Assembly (NCBI GenBank): GCA_029253325.1 | Contig: JAQWZS010000128.1 | Coordinates: forward strand, 1-14,270 | Length of the DNA: 14,270 bases | Direction of reading: 5' to 3' | From: Bacteroidia bacterium | GTDB taxonomy: Bacteria; Bacteroidota; Bacteroidia; NS11-12g; UBA9320 | Shown: in pieces, positions 13,282-14,270 of the stretch | Layout of the letters: the number at the start of each line of letters is the position of its first letter | How positions within the stretch are numbered: the first letter of the stretch is position 1 | Translations under genes and position numbers: made by a program | The notes under the pieces: generated by a model | Told to the model about the DNA's origin: nothing | What the model saw: only the letters and a program-made list of their open reading frames with translations | Database searches by the model: none

Positions 13282-14270
13282 ATGCAAAACATTAGAAACG
13301 TAGCAATTATTGCTCACGTTGACCATGGTAAAACAACTTTAGTCGACAGAATTTTAGAATCGTGTAAATTTTTTAAAGATCATGAAAAACCAGGAGAACT
13401 GGTAATGGATAATAATGATTTAGAAAAAGAACGTGGAATAACCATCTTATCTAAAAATGTATCTGTCAAATACAAAAACACTAAAATAAATATTATAGAT
13501 ACTCCTGGTCACAGTGATTTTGGCGGTGAGGTAGAACGTGTTATGAACATGGCAGATGGGGTTCTTCTTCTTGTCGATGCATTTGAAGGTCCAATGCCTC
13601 AAACTCGATTTGTACTTCAAAAAGCACTTGAAGCAGGGCTAAAACCTGTGGTCGTTGTTAATAAAGTTGATAAAGAAAATTGTACACCAGATGAGGTACA
13701 CGAAAAAGTATTTGATTTAATGTTTGCCCTTGATGCTAATGAGGAACAGCTTGATTTTGTAACTGTTTATGGGAGTGCCAAAAACGGATGGATGAGTTTA
13801 GACTGGCAAAAACCAACAGACAATATGTTTGCTGCATTGGATGCTATACTGGAACATGTGCCACCACCTATTCAAGAAGAGGGAAATACACAAATGATGA
13901 TTACTTCTCTAGACTTTAGTAAGTATACTGGTAGAATTGCGATAGGTAAACTCAAACGAGGTCAGCTTACTGTGAACCAACAAGTTGCTCTTGTAAAACG
14001 AGATGGCTCTATCACCAAGGGTAAGGTAAAAGAACTCTTTTTGTACGATGGTCTTGCAAAAGTAAAAGTTGATGCTGTAAATGCTGGAGATATCTGTGCA
14101 ATTTCTGGACTAGAAGGATTTGAAATTGGAGACACCATCTCTGATATGAATGAGCCAGAAGCATTACCATCAATCACTATAGATGAACCTACCATTAGTA
14201 TGCTTTTTACAATCAATGATTCCCCGTTTTTTGGAAAAGAAGGAAAATATGTTACTAGTAGACATATTAA
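13282..14270 (+). CDS. typA: Ribosome-associated GTPase TypA/BipA, 5' part
   Basis: The first 329 residues of a protein expected to have about 600; the gene runs off the right edge. The GTPase domain is complete: G1 AHVDHGKTT (11-19), the TypA-specific switch I region MDNNDLEKERGITILSKN (42-59), G3 DTPGH (73-77), G4 NKVD (127-130) and the G5-like GSAKNGW near residues 165-171. Beta-barrel domain II begins near MMITSLDFSKYTGRIAIGKLKRG (about 205-227). The DNNDLEKERGIT sequence separates it from EF-G and LepA. TypA binds the ribosome and supports 50S assembly and growth at low temperature or under stress. Start ATG at 13282, with a -7 box 24 bases upstream. The identification is sure; only completeness is unknown. 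Confidence 0.95.
   Translation, partial: MQNIRNVAIIAHVDHGKTTLVDRILESCKFFKDHEKPGELVMDNNDLEKERGITILSKNVSVKYKNTKINIIDTPGHSDFGGEVERVMNMADGVLLLVDAFEGPMPQTRFVLQKALEAGLKPVVVVNKVDKENCTPDEVHEKVFDLMFALDANEEQLDFVTVYGSAKNGWMSLDWQKPTDNMFAALDAILEHVPPPIQEEGNTQMMITSLDFSKYTGRIAIGKLKRGQLTVNQQVALVKRDGSITKGKVKELFLYDGLAKVKVDAVNAGDICAISGLEGFEIGDTISDMNEPEALPSITIDEPTISMLFTINDSPFFGKEGKYVTSRHI

Noticed and set aside
13962..14216. Minus-strand open frame inside typA
   Set aside because: It is antisense to the clearly recognisable domain II of TypA and has a low-complexity Ser/Thr-rich translation.

Overview
The window looks like a piece of a Bacteroidota chromosome, probably of the class Flavobacteriia. This rests on several things: low GC; A-rich translation start regions without clear Shine-Dalgarno sequences; repeated matches to the Bacteroidota -7 promoter box TAnnTTTG (often TACTTTTG or TACCTTTG) just upstream of genes; families typical of the phylum (NamZ/DUF1343, DUF5522, a split UshA-type nucleotidase); and a DnaX without the four-cysteine zinc module. 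I see no phage, transposon, CRISPR array, tRNA or rRNA. This is mostly core genome with a short, more AT-rich accessory stretch at 11.8-13.0 kb.

Layout. 1-571 (-): 5' part of a NamZ-like exo-muramidase lipoprotein. 601-1821 (+): LolC/LolE-type ABC permease. 1814-3425 (-): rnhB, a six-helix voltage-gated-type K+ channel with a C-terminal zinc ribbon, and a 53-residue DUF5522 gene that overlaps the channel gene. 3458-4183 (+): SAM methyltransferase. 4206-5893 (-): dnaX, read in two frames joined at a run of ten A. 6086-7259 (+): ribosomal operon rpsF-rpsR-rplI, closed by a strong hairpin terminator. 7320-8549 (-): MacB-type ABC permease. 8647-10256 (+): a two-gene split 5'-nucleotidase. 10375-11811 (+): dnaA. 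11833-13041 (-): VOC protein, an unrecognised small protein, and a DUF2853 protein. 13282-14270 (+): 5' part of typA/bipA.

The main point for a second look is dnaX. The uninterrupted frame encodes only a gamma-like protein of 363 residues. The conserved tau C-terminal domain lies directly downstream in the -1 frame and joins exactly at an A10 run. A one-base slip there would give a tau-like protein of about 562 residues. Either the A10 run is a programmed ribosomal or transcriptional slippage site that makes both tau and gamma, with the reverse of the E. coli arrangement, or it is a homopolymer sequencing error. The same A-run can pair with a T7 stretch 30-40 bases downstream.

How the genes fit together: dnaX, dnaA and rnhB serve DNA replication; rpsF/rpsR/rplI and typA serve the ribosome; NamZ serves cell-wall recycling; the LolCE-like and MacB-like permeases serve envelope transport, though neither has an ATPase partner nearby; and the two nucleotidase halves are predicted to act outside the cytoplasm. 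Several starts were moved inward from the longest possible frame, because a -7 box overlaps or directly precedes the long version.
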